This document shows, piece by piece, positions 21,004 through 31,330 of a stretch of DNA of 64,000 nt; positions within the stretch are counted from its first letter, which is position 1; every line of letters starts with the position of its first letter. Location of the stretch: NCBI RefSeq assembly GCF_000328475.2, contig NC_026478.1, positions 620,001-684,000 on the forward strand, written 5' to 3'. The notes under the pieces were generated by a model. That model did not search any database. It was not told the origin of the DNA and worked only from the letters and a program-made list of their open reading frames with translations. The position numbers were made by a program, and so were the translations under genes. The DNA comes from Mycosarcoma maydis. Its lineage: Eukaryota; Basidiomycota; Ustilaginomycetes; Ustilaginales.

Positions 21004-22101
21004 TCACGCTGTCCGTCTAAACAACAGTCTTGGTGGTGAATGGCGTGAACAACGAGCAAGGCGAACAAACATGGTGGATCTATGGAAATCACGGATACTC
21101 GCCGAGGAGGTTGTAGGGTGTTGATGCCAGAGCGAGCAGTTGTTAGATTCCACGTGGTGTTCGACGAGCCAAGAGATCAGATCGGGTTGTTGCAACGATT
21201 GAGCTACAAGTGGGGTTGGTGTATTCTCGGCAAACACCGTTGGCGTCGGCATGGCATTTGATACGGGCGCGAGGACGATCGGGCCTGCGTAGCTTGGCCA
21301 ATTCGACGCTGCTACTGCTGCTGTGGTCGTCGAACAGGTTTCGACAGGCATGGCGTCGATGACGTCCATCTTCAAGTCACACTCAAAGGAGCTCAATGGA
21401 CGATTGGACCTCGGCGTTTGGGGCGAATGTTGCTCCACCACCGAACTGCGCGACGAAGACAAAGGCGTTGTACTGCTAGATGATGTCACGCGTTGATCGA
21501 TGGCATAGTCGTGCAGACTCGAGACGTTATCCATGAACACAGCAGGATTTGTGCGCTCAGAAGGTGGGTGTTGCAGCTGCTGTTGACTGCACTCTTGCCA
21601 GGCATGCGTGCGCTGGTTGACGTCGCCGAGCTGTGAATCCACGTGCAAGGCAAATGCGTGCATCTCTGACAGCGTGCGCTTCTTGGTCGTAATGGACGAA
21701 GTGGTACTCCAATTCTTTTCCTGTTGCATCTGGCCGTTCTTTGCTTTCGGTCGTTTCTTTGTCGACTTGGACGCGCCACGGGGAGGCTGTGCACCTTGGA
21801 CGCTCGCTACCGCTGTCAAATTCGCAGCGTCTATCACGGCGCGCAATCTGGCATTCTCTTTTCGCAGCTCTTCGCACCGAGAACAAGACGCCTCTGAGAG
21901 AGTAGGAGCAGAGACCGAGGCATTGGCGTAGACGTTGGAGTTGCTCGCACGCAGCTGTCGTACACAAGCCTCAAGCGAAGAGACGGTCTCCTCCAAGGTC
22001 TTGATGTAAGCTTTTCTGCGAACGCGCAGATCGGCTTGTGCTTGTGCATTGCGTGTACGCTGACGGTACGTCGAAGATGGTGATGCTGACGTTGTTGACA
22101 T
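21004..22101 (-). CDS. bZIP transcription factor
   Basis: A 365-residue protein with an N-terminal basic-leucine zipper. The basic region has the fungal Yap/AP-1-like signature RNAQAQADLRVRRKAYIKTLE (N-x2-AQ-x3-R-x-RK-x2-Y-I), running into a zipper ETVSSLEACVRQLR and a second heptad stretch CEELRKENARLRAVI (residues about 15-100). The remainder is Ser/Thr/Gln-rich and probably contains activation segments. The C-terminal Cys-rich domain of oxidative-stress Yap1 proteins is not obvious, so equating it with Yap1 is not justified. The extreme C-terminus (after about residue 320) looks unlike conserved sequence, and an unannotated intron there is possible. A DNA-binding regulator is certain from the motif; its regulon is unknown. 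Confidence 0.85.
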   Translation of the reverse strand: MSTTSASPSSTYRQRTRNAQAQADLRVRRKAYIKTLEETVSSLEACVRQLRASNSNVYANASVSAPTLSEASCSRCEELRKENARLRAVIDAANLTAVASVQGAQPPRGASKSTKKRPKAKNGQMQQEKNWSTTSSITTKKRTLSEMHAFALHVDSQLGDVNQRTHAWQECSQQQLQHPPSERTNPAVFMDNVSSLHDYAIDQRVTSSSSTTPLSSSRSSVVEQHSPQTPRSNRPLSSFECDLKMDVIDAMPVETCSTTTAAVAASNWPSYAGPIVLAPVSNAMPTPTVFAENTPTPLVAQSLQQPDLISWLVEHHVESNNCSLWHQHPTTSSASIRDFHRSTMFVRLARCSRHSPPRLLFRRTA

Positions 22102-22919
22102 GTTTGTACGTAGTTGAAGTCTGCGAAGGTACTGGTGGTGGTGAGGAGGAGCAAAAGCTTCACTCGAGAGCGAAGGGATTTGGTATTTGTGAGGCGTGGC
22201 TTATCAGTCATGAAAGAGAGAGAAAGGCTTGGCACAGCCAAAGCACACAGCCAGAGACACAGCCAGAACGAGGCTCACGGATGTGAGCGCACGAATCGCA
22301 AATCCACGCTAACTTAAAGTAAATGTTAATCCTGAATTCTTTCAATTCACAATTCACATTCGTTATCCGCCATTCACAAGTCACAATTCACAATTCACAA
22401 TTCAAAATCACGGTTTTAGCGCGCTTTTCTTGCGTCAGATGCAAGCGAGCAAGTTTAAGCGCGGCCGACGCCTTTTCACGCTTGCCGACCGACACCCCGA
22501 CTCGCGGCCATACCTTTGAACCTTTGATCCACTTGGTGTCGCTAGGAATCACATACAGGCTTGGTCGTTGATCTAAGCAGCCGACACCCATCCCATGATT
22601 GCCATCTTTTTTTTCTGTTGAGCGATCCGCACCACAGGGCAGTAGCGCAACAGTGGGCCATTCAACTGCGCAGATCAGACGGGATGTGGTTCTTTCCACT
22701 CTCTATGGCCGAAGATATGCACAAGCGGGCTGAAAGAGGCTCTTGTGTAGTTTAGCAGTGCATGGGCTAGCTTTCGTGATTTGATCTTGAGCGAGAAAGG
22801 AACTCAACGTCGCATTGTCGAGGGAATGCAAGGGAAAGACGATCAGGGGGGGCCAAGTATTGGCGTGTAAAGCGAATCGAGCGATGGCATTGAGTCATGG
22901 TGCACGAAAGTCGACACAG
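22102..22919. other. Intergenic region with CACAATT heptamer array
   Basis: Separates the divergent-side promoter of the bZIP gene from the 3' end of MAK5. Contains the array at 22345-22405 and pyrimidine/purine-rich patches. No gene is supported. Confidence 0.55.
22345..22405. repeat. Heptamer array (ATTCACA)n, degenerate
   Basis: Two clusters of ATT-CACA units (22345-22360 and 22371-22405), the second with one AGT-CACA unit. The core CACG has become CACA throughout. Confidence 0.8.
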
Positions 22920-25793
22920 CTACAATTGATAGGGCTTGCGTTTTAGCTGTGACCGAGGCTTCTTCTTGCGCTTGCGCTTCTCCGTTGATGCTGACACTGC
23001 TGACGCTGGCTTTGGTGGCTTTGCTGGCGCACCGGCGGTAGCAGCGGCACTAGCTTTGCCAGCATTGTCGCTCTTGATCTTCTTCTTGACCGGCTGACTT
23101 GTTTGGCTTGACTTCAAATCGGTTTCTGCATCAGTATTCTGCACGCCCAAAATCTGTCGGTGATTCTGCTGTCTGACCATATCATCCACCCAAGCGCTCC
23201 CTTGCAAACCTCCTGCAGTCAGATATCTATGCGATAGACCCTTCATTGTAATCGGCCTGCTCAACAGCGCCGAGAGCTTGTTCTTCATTTCGTTCAATTT
23301 GGCCTCGGCTGCTTTGCTTGCACTCGACCCGCCACGTTTGCTCGTTGGAGCATCCGGATCAACATTGTCATCGTCCGACATGACGAGGTCCGCGTCTTCT
23401 GCCAACTTTGCTAACCAGTTGTCGTCGTGTTGCTGTTTGTTGGCTTCGTGGGTTTGCTTGTCGATGGCAAGTGCGAGCTCAACTCGCTCTCGTAAGAGCG
23501 AGAGCGTGGAAAACGTGATGGGCAAACTCGAGATGTCGGATTGACGTGACATGGCTCGACAAAGTTGGGTCCACAATTGTTTCTCCTTGGCTTCGATCAA
23601 GGCAAGAGAGACTCCAGAACTTCCGGCTCGAGCAGTACGACCACTTCGGTGAACGTAGGTGTCAGCGGATCGAGGCAGTTGATAGTGAACGACGTGCTCG
23701 ACGCTCGGAATATCGAGTCCACGTGCTGCAACGTCCGTTGCGAGCAAAACGCAGTTGGACGCTTGGCCGCAACGCTCAAAGGCGCGAAATCGATCCAAGT
23801 TTTTGAGACGCTGTTTCTGCTGGAGCTGGCTGTGAATCGGGTAGCACATCACGTTGAGCTGCGTCAACAACGGTGTCAGCCGACGAATGCCGTCGATCGA
23901 GTTGACAAACACAAGCGTTCGCCCCGGGTATCGCAGCAAGAAATAGTAGAGGTACAGATCCTTGTCCTTGCCCACACACTCGATTTTGGTCTCCATCAAC
24001 CCCTGCGGCAATCCTTGTGCCGGTGTCAAGTCGATCACCGCAGGAGCTTGATCTCGAAAATCGATGCGGTCCATCAACTCGTCCAGCGTGGTAGCGTTTT
24101 CCTTGCGCTTCGAATGACGTTTCTTGGCAAACTGTTTCAGCTTGCGACGCCTCTTGAGGTTGACCTGCAACGCTTTGCTGAGCGTTGCCGAAAAGATGAA
24201 CGTCTGCATACTCGAACTCGGCTTCACACCATGCGTTGGAATTTCAACCTCAGATTCGTCCTCTTTGTCCGATCCACTGACATGCTGTTGTCCATCTTGA
24301 CCTTCTGAAGGGCGCTTGGCTTCGGAACGATTGACCAGGTTGAGAATGTGCTCCATCTCGGCAAAGTGACCCACTTCGACCATCCTATCAGCTTCGTCGA
24401 GAACCAGAAAGCGTGTCTGTTTGATTCTTGCCGCTAGATGGTCGTCCAGGCGTGTCATTTCCCAAAGCCGACCGGGCGTAGCGACAATGATGTCCACTCC
24501 GGCTTTACGATCGCCTTGCCTTGAACGGCCTTCGAGTAACCGACGTTGCTTTTGCTCCGACATTCCGCCGCAGACTACGGCGATCTGAGGACGTCGTAGC
24601 AGCTTCCTGTGGGAGATCTCGGGCTGATCGACGTCGATATCCGAAACAATGCAGCTGGCTCGGACAAGATCGATGAGATGCGAGGAGACTTGCAGTGCCA
24701 ACTCGCGAGTGGGGCACAGAATGAGTGCGCCCAGAGGTGGCGGTAGGTCATCAACAGCATTTCGACGACAAGACGATGCGATAGCATTCTCGGCGTTCTC
24801 GAAGAGGTAATTCAGGATGGGTAGGCCATAGGCAAGCGTCTTACCACTTCCAGTTTGAGAGACACCTACCACGTCACGCTTTCTGCGAGTGCTCGGTGCA
24901 CCAATCGCGGCGGAATCAGCGGTGTCCTCCGAGTCATCTGAAGAGGTTGCTTCCTGCTGCAGTCCGAGAGCAAAAGGGATTGCTTTTCTCTGAATCTCGG
25001 TCGGTTGCTTGAAGCCTTTGTGCAGCAGTGCACGTTTCAGATCTGAGTGCAGTGCAAGATGCGACCATGCAGGAAGAAGCTTGTCGTCGAATTCAGCCTC
25101 GTCGGCCTCATCATCTTGCAGATCGAGCTGGTGTGCATTGCGGAAAGCTTCGGCGAGATCGTTGTCGTCCAGGTCGAGGTCAGAATCCGCGGTATCTTCT
25201 TGAGGTAGCAAGGTGACATCGGCTGCTGTCTCGTATCCATCTGAATCCGGCTCGTCTGAGTCTTTCGTGACGGCCGTCAGCTCTTGACTCTCCATCGGTG
25301 CTGGTGCTGCGTCGATTTCAACATTGGGGGCAACCTCGTCAATGGTCCTCTTCTTGGGCCGTTTCTTGTTTGCTTTCAATTTCGCTTCCGCAGTTTTGAC
25401 AGGTGCTTTTTGCGCAGACGATGCGATAGCGGCGTTGTCTTGCTTGTTTTTGAGCTTGGTCTCGGAAGCGAGGAAAGTGATGGTACGCGACCCATCACCT
25501 CGAGACTCTTGCAGCACTTCTACATCGTCAATCTCTTGCAAGCCCATAAAGTCGTCATCATTCCAATCGAGCGAGTTGAAAAAGTCGGATTCAGTGACAC
25601 CAGCACCCCCTGACTGCGCTTCAGAGGGCAAGTGAACCGTCGACCATGCTAGCTTTGTAGGGTCGACGGTCTTGCGTTCCGTTTTCTGCAAAGAAGCGTG
25701 GGATAAAGAGCTAGGTCTGCTGTTATCGCTCTTCTTTGCACGCTTCGCCTGCGCTTCCTTCTGCGCCTTGGACATCGCAACACGCTTGGCCAT
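22920..25793 (-). CDS. MAK5: DEAD-box RNA helicase MAK5 (DDX24 type)
   Basis: Nucleolar ATP-dependent RNA helicase for 60S ribosomal subunit assembly. The protein has 957 residues from the ATG at 25793 (MAKRVAMSKAQKEAQAKRAKK). An upstream in-frame start at 25928 would add 45 residues of (Leu-Thr)n-rich sequence encoded by a simple repeat and is judged 5' UTR. Early conserved block: LAWSTVHLPSE, then FFNSLDWNDDDFMGLQEID, typical of MAK5. Helicase motifs: W-x-H-L before LLHKGFKQPTEIQRKAIP (Q motif), SQTGSGKT (I), CPTRELA (Ia), ATPGRLWEM (Ib), LDEADRM (II), FSATLS (III), LVFVNSIDGIRRL, ATDVAARGLDIP, and HRSGRTARAG (VI). Acidic insertions and a Lys-rich C-terminal tail follow the family pattern. 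Confidence 0.95.
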   Translation of the reverse strand: MAKRVAMSKAQKEAQAKRAKKSDNSRPSSLSHASLQKTERKTVDPTKLAWSTVHLPSEAQSGGAGVTESDFFNSLDWNDDDFMGLQEIDDVEVLQESRGDGSRTITFLASETKLKNKQDNAAIASSAQKAPVKTAEAKLKANKKRPKKRTIDEVAPNVEIDAAPAPMESQELTAVTKDSDEPDSDGYETAADVTLLPQEDTADSDLDLDDNDLAEAFRNAHQLDLQDDEADEAEFDDKLLPAWSHLALHSDLKRALLHKGFKQPTEIQRKAIPFALGLQQEATSSDDSEDTADSAAIGAPSTRRKRDVVGVSQTGSGKTLAYGLPILNYLFENAENAIASSCRRNAVDDLPPPLGALILCPTRELALQVSSHLIDLVRASCIVSDIDVDQPEISHRKLLRRPQIAVVCGGMSEQKQRRLLEGRSRQGDRKAGVDIIVATPGRLWEMTRLDDHLAARIKQTRFLVLDEADRMVEVGHFAEMEHILNLVNRSEAKRPSEGQDGQQHVSGSDKEDESEVEIPTHGVKPSSSMQTFIFSATLSKALQVNLKRRRKLKQFAKKRHSKRKENATTLDELMDRIDFRDQAPAVIDLTPAQGLPQGLMETKIECVGKDKDLYLYYFLLRYPGRTLVFVNSIDGIRRLTPLLTQLNVMCYPIHSQLQQKQRLKNLDRFRAFERCGQASNCVLLATDVAARGLDIPSVEHVVHYQLPRSADTYVHRSGRTARAGSSGVSLALIEAKEKQLWTQLCRAMSRQSDISSLPITFSTLSLLRERVELALAIDKQTHEANKQQHDDNWLAKLAEDADLVMSDDDNVDPDAPTSKRGGSSASKAAEAKLNEMKNKLSALLSRPITMKGLSHRYLTAGGLQGSAWVDDMVRQQNHRQILGVQNTDAETDLKSSQTSQPVKKKIKSDNAGKASAAATAGAPAKPPKPASAVSASTEKRKRKKKPRSQLKRKPYQL

Positions 25794-26168
25794 GTTGCGT
25801 GAGACTTGCCGTAAGAGTATGAGAGATAGAAAGAGAGATATAAAGAGAAGAAGATGCACAGAAAGCGCGAGTGTGAGAGTGAGAGTCAGTGTCAGTGTGA
25901 GTTGCACAAGCTGGGAATTTTCGGCCACAATTCCTGGTTCCAGAAAGGAAGGATTCGCAATTCGTGATTTTGGAGCCGCAAAAGTTTTTTTTAAAGTTTC
26001 GGGAGTCGGAAAGGTGGAGAAAGATGGGTGAATGTGGACAGGCTGTCAAACAACACGAAACAGTCATGAGTAGGGTCATTCGACCTGTGAGCATTCCACT
26101 GGATCACGTCCTATCGTGTATCGCTCTGGATTCACGCAGCTACATTGGGCAAAACGTAGTTCTACCTG
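25794..26168. other. Divergent promoter region, MAK5 / EF-hand-like gene
   Basis: About 375 bases between two divergent start codons. It contains a purine-rich repeat of GTGAGA/GTCAGT type (about 25862-25905) and one ATTCGTGATT word near 25960. Confidence 0.6.
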
Positions 26169-26797
26169 ATGAGCTCGACCACGAAAGAAAAAGAGGCGTC
26201 ACCTTCGCCTGCGGCTGACAAGGCACCATTGCTGGACGAAGAAGGCGACCTTACACCAAAGGTGAGTGAACAGGAGAGCGTCTTCGCAAGGAGTGTCTTT
26301 GCAAGACATGTGTGAGTCAGACACTGACGAGACGTGCTTGCTCTTCCGCTCTGCATGGTTGACAGTTCGAAGCGGCTCTCATCCGCGTGTTTGCGCGCTT
26401 TTCCACATCGTACAAGAAACGGCATGCAGAAGTACGAGCATCCGGCAGCGAGCCCAGCGCGTCAATACCTCGCCCGGACGGGTCTGATGTCTTGACGGAA
26501 GCAGACTTGGATGCCTTCTCAACAGTGACTAACGGTGCAGCACTGCCGCAGGAATCCAAGAACGAAATCCGCGAGTTTCTGGACACCGACAAGGAAGGCA
26601 ATCTGACCTTGCGTGGATTCATCGAGATGTACCATCTGCAAAGCGATAACGAGCCAGAAGAGACGTGGAAAGATCTGGACAAGCTTGGGTTTGGTGACAA
26701 TCTCGAGTATGCAGGTGGACGGTCGGAGACGTGCGCGAGAAAGGATGGCAAAGATCTGGCAACAAGGGACAGAACAGGCAAAGAAGTATGTGAATGA
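26169..26797 (+). CDS. EF-hand-like small protein, two exons
   Basis: Exons 26169-26261 and 26366-26797; the 104-base intron has GTGAGT donor and CAG acceptor and joins in phase 0, giving a protein of 174 residues. Exon 1 reads MSSTTKEKEASPS... ending LLDEEGDLTPK, joined to FEAALIRVFARFSTSYKKRH. The C-terminal half carries an EF-hand-like helix-loop-helix (EIREFLDTDKEGNLTLRGFIEMY), whose loop begins D-x-D-x-x-G but has Gly where the final acidic ligand is expected, followed by the conserved fungal-looking ETWKDLDKLGF. The first helix-loop segment is also degenerate, so calcium binding is doubtful. I recognise the fold pattern, not a named gene. The last about 30 residues look non-conserved, and a further intron near the end is possible. 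Confidence 0.8.
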
Positions 26798-28641
26798 AAG
26801 GCGATCAGCTGCTGAACATGCTGTCGACATTCGGTGTCGCCCTAGAGGTTGCGTAATGGCGTGTGCGTTTTCTGCTTGTGCACGATGAGTTGCGATTCAG
26901 GATGAACATCTGTGCTGGTGGCCTCAGCGCAAGTAGCGGAAAAGAGGAAGGGCTGAGCATTGAAGTGCCTTTGTTCGTGTATTGTGCCCAAAAAGGAGGT
27001 TACAAAATTGTGTCAAATGTCGTCGTCCTGAGAACAGCTTCCGACTCGCTTGGTCGAAATGCGTATGCTACGATACAAAAAAGGAAAAAAAAGGAATGAA
27101 AGCAGTCAGCACCTCGTTGATAGTGAGGCGTTGAGCTTTGTCTTGTCTGCCCTGCTCTCAAGCCATTGCTAGGATGCGTAACCAAGGACTGCCAGGGCGG
27201 AACTCGGTGTTACTCCAGAGATACGTGATGTAACTAATACAGATCGACAAAATCACGAATCGTGAATGGACACCACAGACGATGGAGAATGGGGAGTACA
27301 CGCGGCTCGTTGCCAGCGAATCGGAGACTGAAAAAGGTCCAAGGGGATTAGGACCGCACAGCTGATGAGCCACGGCAAGGCGAGAAAAAGGCTTGGCGAG
27401 GAGGAAACAAAGCACGTCGCAGATCCTCAACCCCGCTTTCAGGCCACACAGCACAGCACAGCACAGCACAGCACAGCACAGCACAGAGAAAACGAGATCA
27501 AGATTGGATGTCAGCATCCACGAATTCCTTTTTGCTTGGCTGGCTGTTTCTTTGTGAGGCTCTGCGCTGCTCTGCCATAAGCGATGCACGCTTCTTTATG
27601 AGTTATTTCTGGTTTCGATTCTGATTCACCTGCATCAGACCCCGTACAGGAACTCACGACTCACAATCGTGACGACTGCCAACTCAATTTCCAAAAACAT
27701 CCACGGTATGCGTAGAGAATCTAAATTGCGCTTTTCTGTATTGACATTCACGATTCTTGAATGTACTGTACTTGAGAGCACAGTCACGAGTGCGGCCGCT
27801 CTTGGCTGCACATGGTGAATGGATTTTTGTTTACAATGCAACGACTGGCTTGAGGCACTTGGTGATTCACGATTCAGATTTGGGAAGCGAACCAACCCTA
27901 TCCGCATCAAGCAGGCCAAACTCGATTTTTCGGCAGTCATCGTCCAGAGCTCTCTCACAGACTGGACTCTTGACTGCCGTTCGTGATTCGTGATTTTCAG
28001 CCTAGGTGGACGAAAAAGGGGCCCACAGGCGACTCAACTCAGAGACTGCGCGCGCGCTTTGTTGTTGCGTCACGATTCACGATTGCTGCTGTTGTATTTA
28101 CTGCTGCTGCTGCTTGTTCATCCAACACAAGTCAGAATCTGCCGGCTTGTCTGTCCGCAACAGCATCATCATCACCCAACCCGGTTCCTTTCACCATCAC
28201 CTCACCGTAACCATCACCGCATCCCTTCTGCAACATCACCCTACTTTTCTCAACGGTGTACCTTTACGCCAGCTTCAGCATCCGATTCACCACCACCAAA
28301 TCGAATCGATTTTCGGCATTTCCAGCTTTGGTCGAACCCCCGAATCGCATCCACCATCGCGTGCAGCCTGTCAGCTCGCAAAGTCGAGACTCTTTGGCGT
28401 ACCTCTCTCCTTTTTCAGTCTCGGCTCGTATCGAAAAGGTAACGGCTACCTCGAGTGTCACCTTTGATTAATCTAGTTGCGTCAACATTACTTCACCTTT
28501 GCGTCGATCACTCTGGTCGCGGCGCTCCTATCTTACATCGCATCATCCGAACAAGCTCAGCCATCCTCTGAAGACATAAATAAGCTCACACAGTTGTTTT
28601 TCACCACAGCCCCAAACGCTGCCGACACGCCTTTGCCCACC
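26798..28641. other. Intergenic region with CACAG microsatellite and A-x-T words
   Basis: 1.8 kb with no convincing gene. Contains a (CACAG)n run at about 27451-27485 and A-x-T-CACG words near 27252, 27259, 27652, 27746, 27782, 27865, 27986 and 28075. The 28080-28640 part is rich in CAC/CTG and pyrimidines and is probably the 5' leader of the next gene. Confidence 0.6.
27451..27485. repeat. (CACAG)n microsatellite
   Basis: Seven exact 5-base units CACAG in tandem. Confidence 0.95.
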
Positions 28642-29691
28642 ATGTCGGCAGTCTACTCCATCTACACATCGCCAAACCATGCGCCCATTCCTAACCATCT
28701 CCCCACCCTCATCGTAACTCCGTATGGCCAGCCACACCACACCCTCTACTCGTACATCCACACCAACTTTAACAAGGAGACCTACCTTCTCACTCCTTCC
28801 CCACAGGGCGACCTCTGTGTCGCAAAGATGGTACCTCCCCCCGGTACTCGAGGTGGCCCTGCTTCCTCTGATGGTGGTCACTCGAGCGGGCATGGCGACA
28901 AGACGGTGCGTTGCGAAGCCTCTCGCAATCTCAAATGGTCCATCACCAATACAGGCATTCACGCTCCCGTCTACAAACTCACTCTGCCAAATCCCGACTC
29001 TCCTGGTCACGAGCAGCCGCTCTTCCAAATTTCCAAACCCAATCCCAACGCAACATGGTGGACCATGTTCTACTTCACCTACGCCGGTCACCTCATTCCA
29101 CCAAAGCGAATCGAGTTTGGCAAGATTCAGAAAAATGCCGCAGCTGGTAGCGGAGGTGGAGGCGGCACGCGTGTCACCATTGCCGGAAAGACGCCTGAAG
29201 AGAAAGCAGTATGGCAGACGCTTGGCGAGGGCAACGAGGACATGGTCGAGTGGATCGTCCTCTGCGCTGCTCTCAACGTACTCGATGACGAGATTATCAA
29301 GGCGGCGCAAGGCAGCGAGCCAAAACTCAACGCAGCCGCACCCAAGGCAGTTCCTTCCAGCCGTCCCACAGTAGGTGCCGTTCGCGCTCCCAACGGTGCT
29401 CCTTCCAACAAAGTTGGGCTTCCACAGCCCCAAGGTGGCGTCAACGCTGGCTACAGAGGTCCCAACCAGGCCACAGGCCCTCCCATGCGAGCACCTCCTG
29501 GTGGCCCCAATCCTCAAATGTATCAGCATCAGCCACCGCCCCAACAGCGTGGCCCGCCTCCGCCTCAGGGTTACAGAGGTCCTCCTCCAGCAGGCCACCC
29601 CATGCCCATGCCACAACAGGGGTATGCACCACCGCCTCAGCAAGCGCGCGGCCCTGGCCCCGTGCAAGCGAGCAACGGTCGCCGTTTCTGA
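28642..29691 (+). CDS. Conserved-looking fungal protein with Pro/Gly/Gln-rich tail, function unknown
   Basis: 349 residues from the ATG at 28642 (caccATGTCGG); the frame is open upstream but without an earlier ATG. The N-terminal about 230 residues look globular: SAVYSIYTSPNHAPIPNHLPT, then TLYSYIHTNF, LKWSITNTGIHAPVYKL, WTMFYFTYAGHLIPPKRIEFGK and VWQTLGEGNEDMVEWIVLCAALNVLDDEI. The C-terminal about 115 residues are Pro/Gly/Gln-rich (PPGGPNPQM, PPPQQRGPPPP), a type often seen in RNA-binding or condensate-forming proteins. No signal peptide or membrane helix is visible. I believe this is a family conserved in basidiomycetes but do not recognise a function. Confidence 0.85.
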   Translation: MSAVYSIYTSPNHAPIPNHLPTLIVTPYGQPHHTLYSYIHTNFNKETYLLTPSPQGDLCVAKMVPPPGTRGGPASSDGGHSSGHGDKTVRCEASRNLKWSITNTGIHAPVYKLTLPNPDSPGHEQPLFQISKPNPNATWWTMFYFTYAGHLIPPKRIEFGKIQKNAAAGSGGGGGTRVTIAGKTPEEKAVWQTLGEGNEDMVEWIVLCAALNVLDDEIIKAAQGSEPKLNAAAPKAVPSSRPTVGAVRAPNGAPSNKVGLPQPQGGVNAGYRGPNQATGPPMRAPPGGPNPQMYQHQPPPQQRGPPPPQGYRGPPPAGHPMPMPQQGYAPPPQQARGPGPVQASNGRRF

Positions 29692-30037
29692 ACGGTTGAC
29701 AAGAGCAGCCTTTACTCACTCGTGTACTTTTCCTCACCTTGGCCCTTGCTTGCCCGTTTCTATCTGTCTTGCTTTCTCGCCTGCATTGCTTCGATTCCCT
29801 GCCCTCACCCTCTGTGCTTGTACTCAGAATTCATCCCCCGTTGACACTTGTTTTGGACGCACTGTCCTCTTTTCGTCATCCTGTTCGGCTAGCCCCCTTT
29901 CTGCATTCTCTCCCACGTCCCGTATTGGCGCGCCTTGTCAGACTATGAACAATCTCTATGCACCTCATCAGAACGACAGTGTATGCAAATCTGTAGGCAC
30001 GATGAACGGAGCACGACTAGTCTTGCAGTGAGACAGT
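29692..30037. other. Convergent intergenic region
   Basis: Pyrimidine-rich sequence between two convergent stop codons, presumably 3' UTRs. Nothing else is recognised. Confidence 0.5.
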
Positions 30038-31330
30038 CTAGAGCGGTTTCACACCGAAGAGGGTGCGGAAGCGTTCGAAGAGCTGTGTTTGGTGCGAGCG
30101 GGATAGAGTGGAGCTTGGTGTGAGAATCGGATGGTACGAGGCGGCAGAAAGATGCGAGAGGGTGAGTGGCACTTACTATCAACGAGATGACGGTGTGAGA
30201 GCCTAGACGTGCCCAGCACATTCCGAAGCTGTGAACGAGGAGAGCGGTCAGAGTGGAGAGGATGTCAGAAGACCCAAGCGGGCGGTATGTAGCTTTGGAG
30301 CGTGACTGTTACTGACCCTTTATACAGCGCTAGTGGACCTTCGTTGGCCACCAGCTTGCCAAGGCAATCCAACGCATTCTTAAACTGTCGCGACTTGTCC
30401 TGCATCAGTCGTACCTTGACCGTGTCGAATGGAGCGCTGGTGACCGAGCATACGAATCCAGCGACCATGGAAGCGGAAAAGTGAAGTGCGAAGCCTTCGT
30501 GCATGACGTTGTTATGCTTGAGAACCATTTTGACTTGGTCGTACGAGGCGATTTGCGAGCTGGTCAGGACGGCGGCTCGAATGATTGTCGGCCCTACACC
30601 ACGGTACAGGCTGCGTATGCCGCCAACGATACCTGGCTTGCCTTCGCGATAGACATGAGCAAAGCCGACAAACGTGTTGCGATACGGCGGTTGGCCTGTA
30701 GGCCGTACCGCTTGCATTCGAACTGCACACACAAGACGCGAAAGCGCAAACAGTCTGAATCAGCATCATTGTCGCGCATCGTTCGATTGACTACACTGCA
30801 AAGGGTGAGCGCTCACCTTTGACCAAATCCGTCGGACAAGCAAAAGCGCTTCCGATCGCGCCGCTCGAAATGCCGCTCAGCGCCTTCAACGTGAAACTGC
30901 TGTCGGCTACCCCCAACGCTTTCGCATAAGCATCCTTGAACGACTCGTACAGTCCGAACCTCACCGTGCTGTACGTCAGCTCGCGCAAACACGATGCAGT
31001 CACGCCATTCCAAAGCGATCGCAAGCCTTCTTTGCGGATCATATCGGACGTGATGCCTACAAAGTTGGCACGCGTCTTGTCGACAAGCAGCTGTTGCCGA
31101 ACTTTGATGATGTCCGCCGGGTTCGTACATGCTGCCGAGATGGCGTTGCCGAGACCTGCCGAGGCGAACGTGGCGCCGAGGATGTAAGATGTCGAATGCA
31201 CCGGTGGCGGAGTGCGAACGCATGGGTTGTGTTGCGGATGCTCGGCTGCAGCAATCGCTTGATCGCGTGACAGCAACGTAGCCGGAACCAGCGACGTCGA
31301 CAATGACGACGACGACAACGACGACGACAT
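30038..31330 (-). CDS. Mitochondrial carrier family (SLC25) protein, UCP/dicarboxylate-carrier type, four exons
   Basis: Solute transporter of the inner mitochondrial membrane, 338 residues. Exons, in coding order: 30817-31330, 30317-30722, 30177-30228, 30082-30038; all introns have GT-AG ends and the phases join exactly. The three signature repeats are present: NPADIIKVR, CPTDLVKVRMQA (formed across the first splice) and APFDTVKVR. After the third repeat, spliced exons 2-4 give LYKGFGMCWARLGSHTVISLI and LFERFRTLFGVKPL, the normal ending of the family. Without the two short last exons (52 and 45 bases) the protein would stop prematurely in a non-homologous tail. PTDLVKVRMQA and APFDTVKVR resemble the UCP/oxoglutarate/dicarboxylate group; the exact substrate cannot be assigned. 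The Ser-rich N-terminus (MSSSLSSSS) precedes the first helix. Confidence 0.92.

Noticed and set aside
25794..25928. N-terminal extension of MAK5 with a hydrophobic (Leu/Thr) stretch that looks like a signal peptide
   Set aside because: It is encoded by a GTGAGA/GTCAGT simple repeat; MAK5 is nucleolar and its normal start MAKRV lies downstream.
28477..28641. Hydrophobic N-terminal extension (SITLVAALLSYIASS) of the Pro-rich protein gene
   Set aside because: No ATG begins it; the first ATG at 28642 is in good context and starts the conserved-looking domain.
28543..29667. Long minus-strand frame opposite the Pro-rich protein gene
   Set aside because: Composition is the mirror of the plus-strand gene and it lacks domain features.
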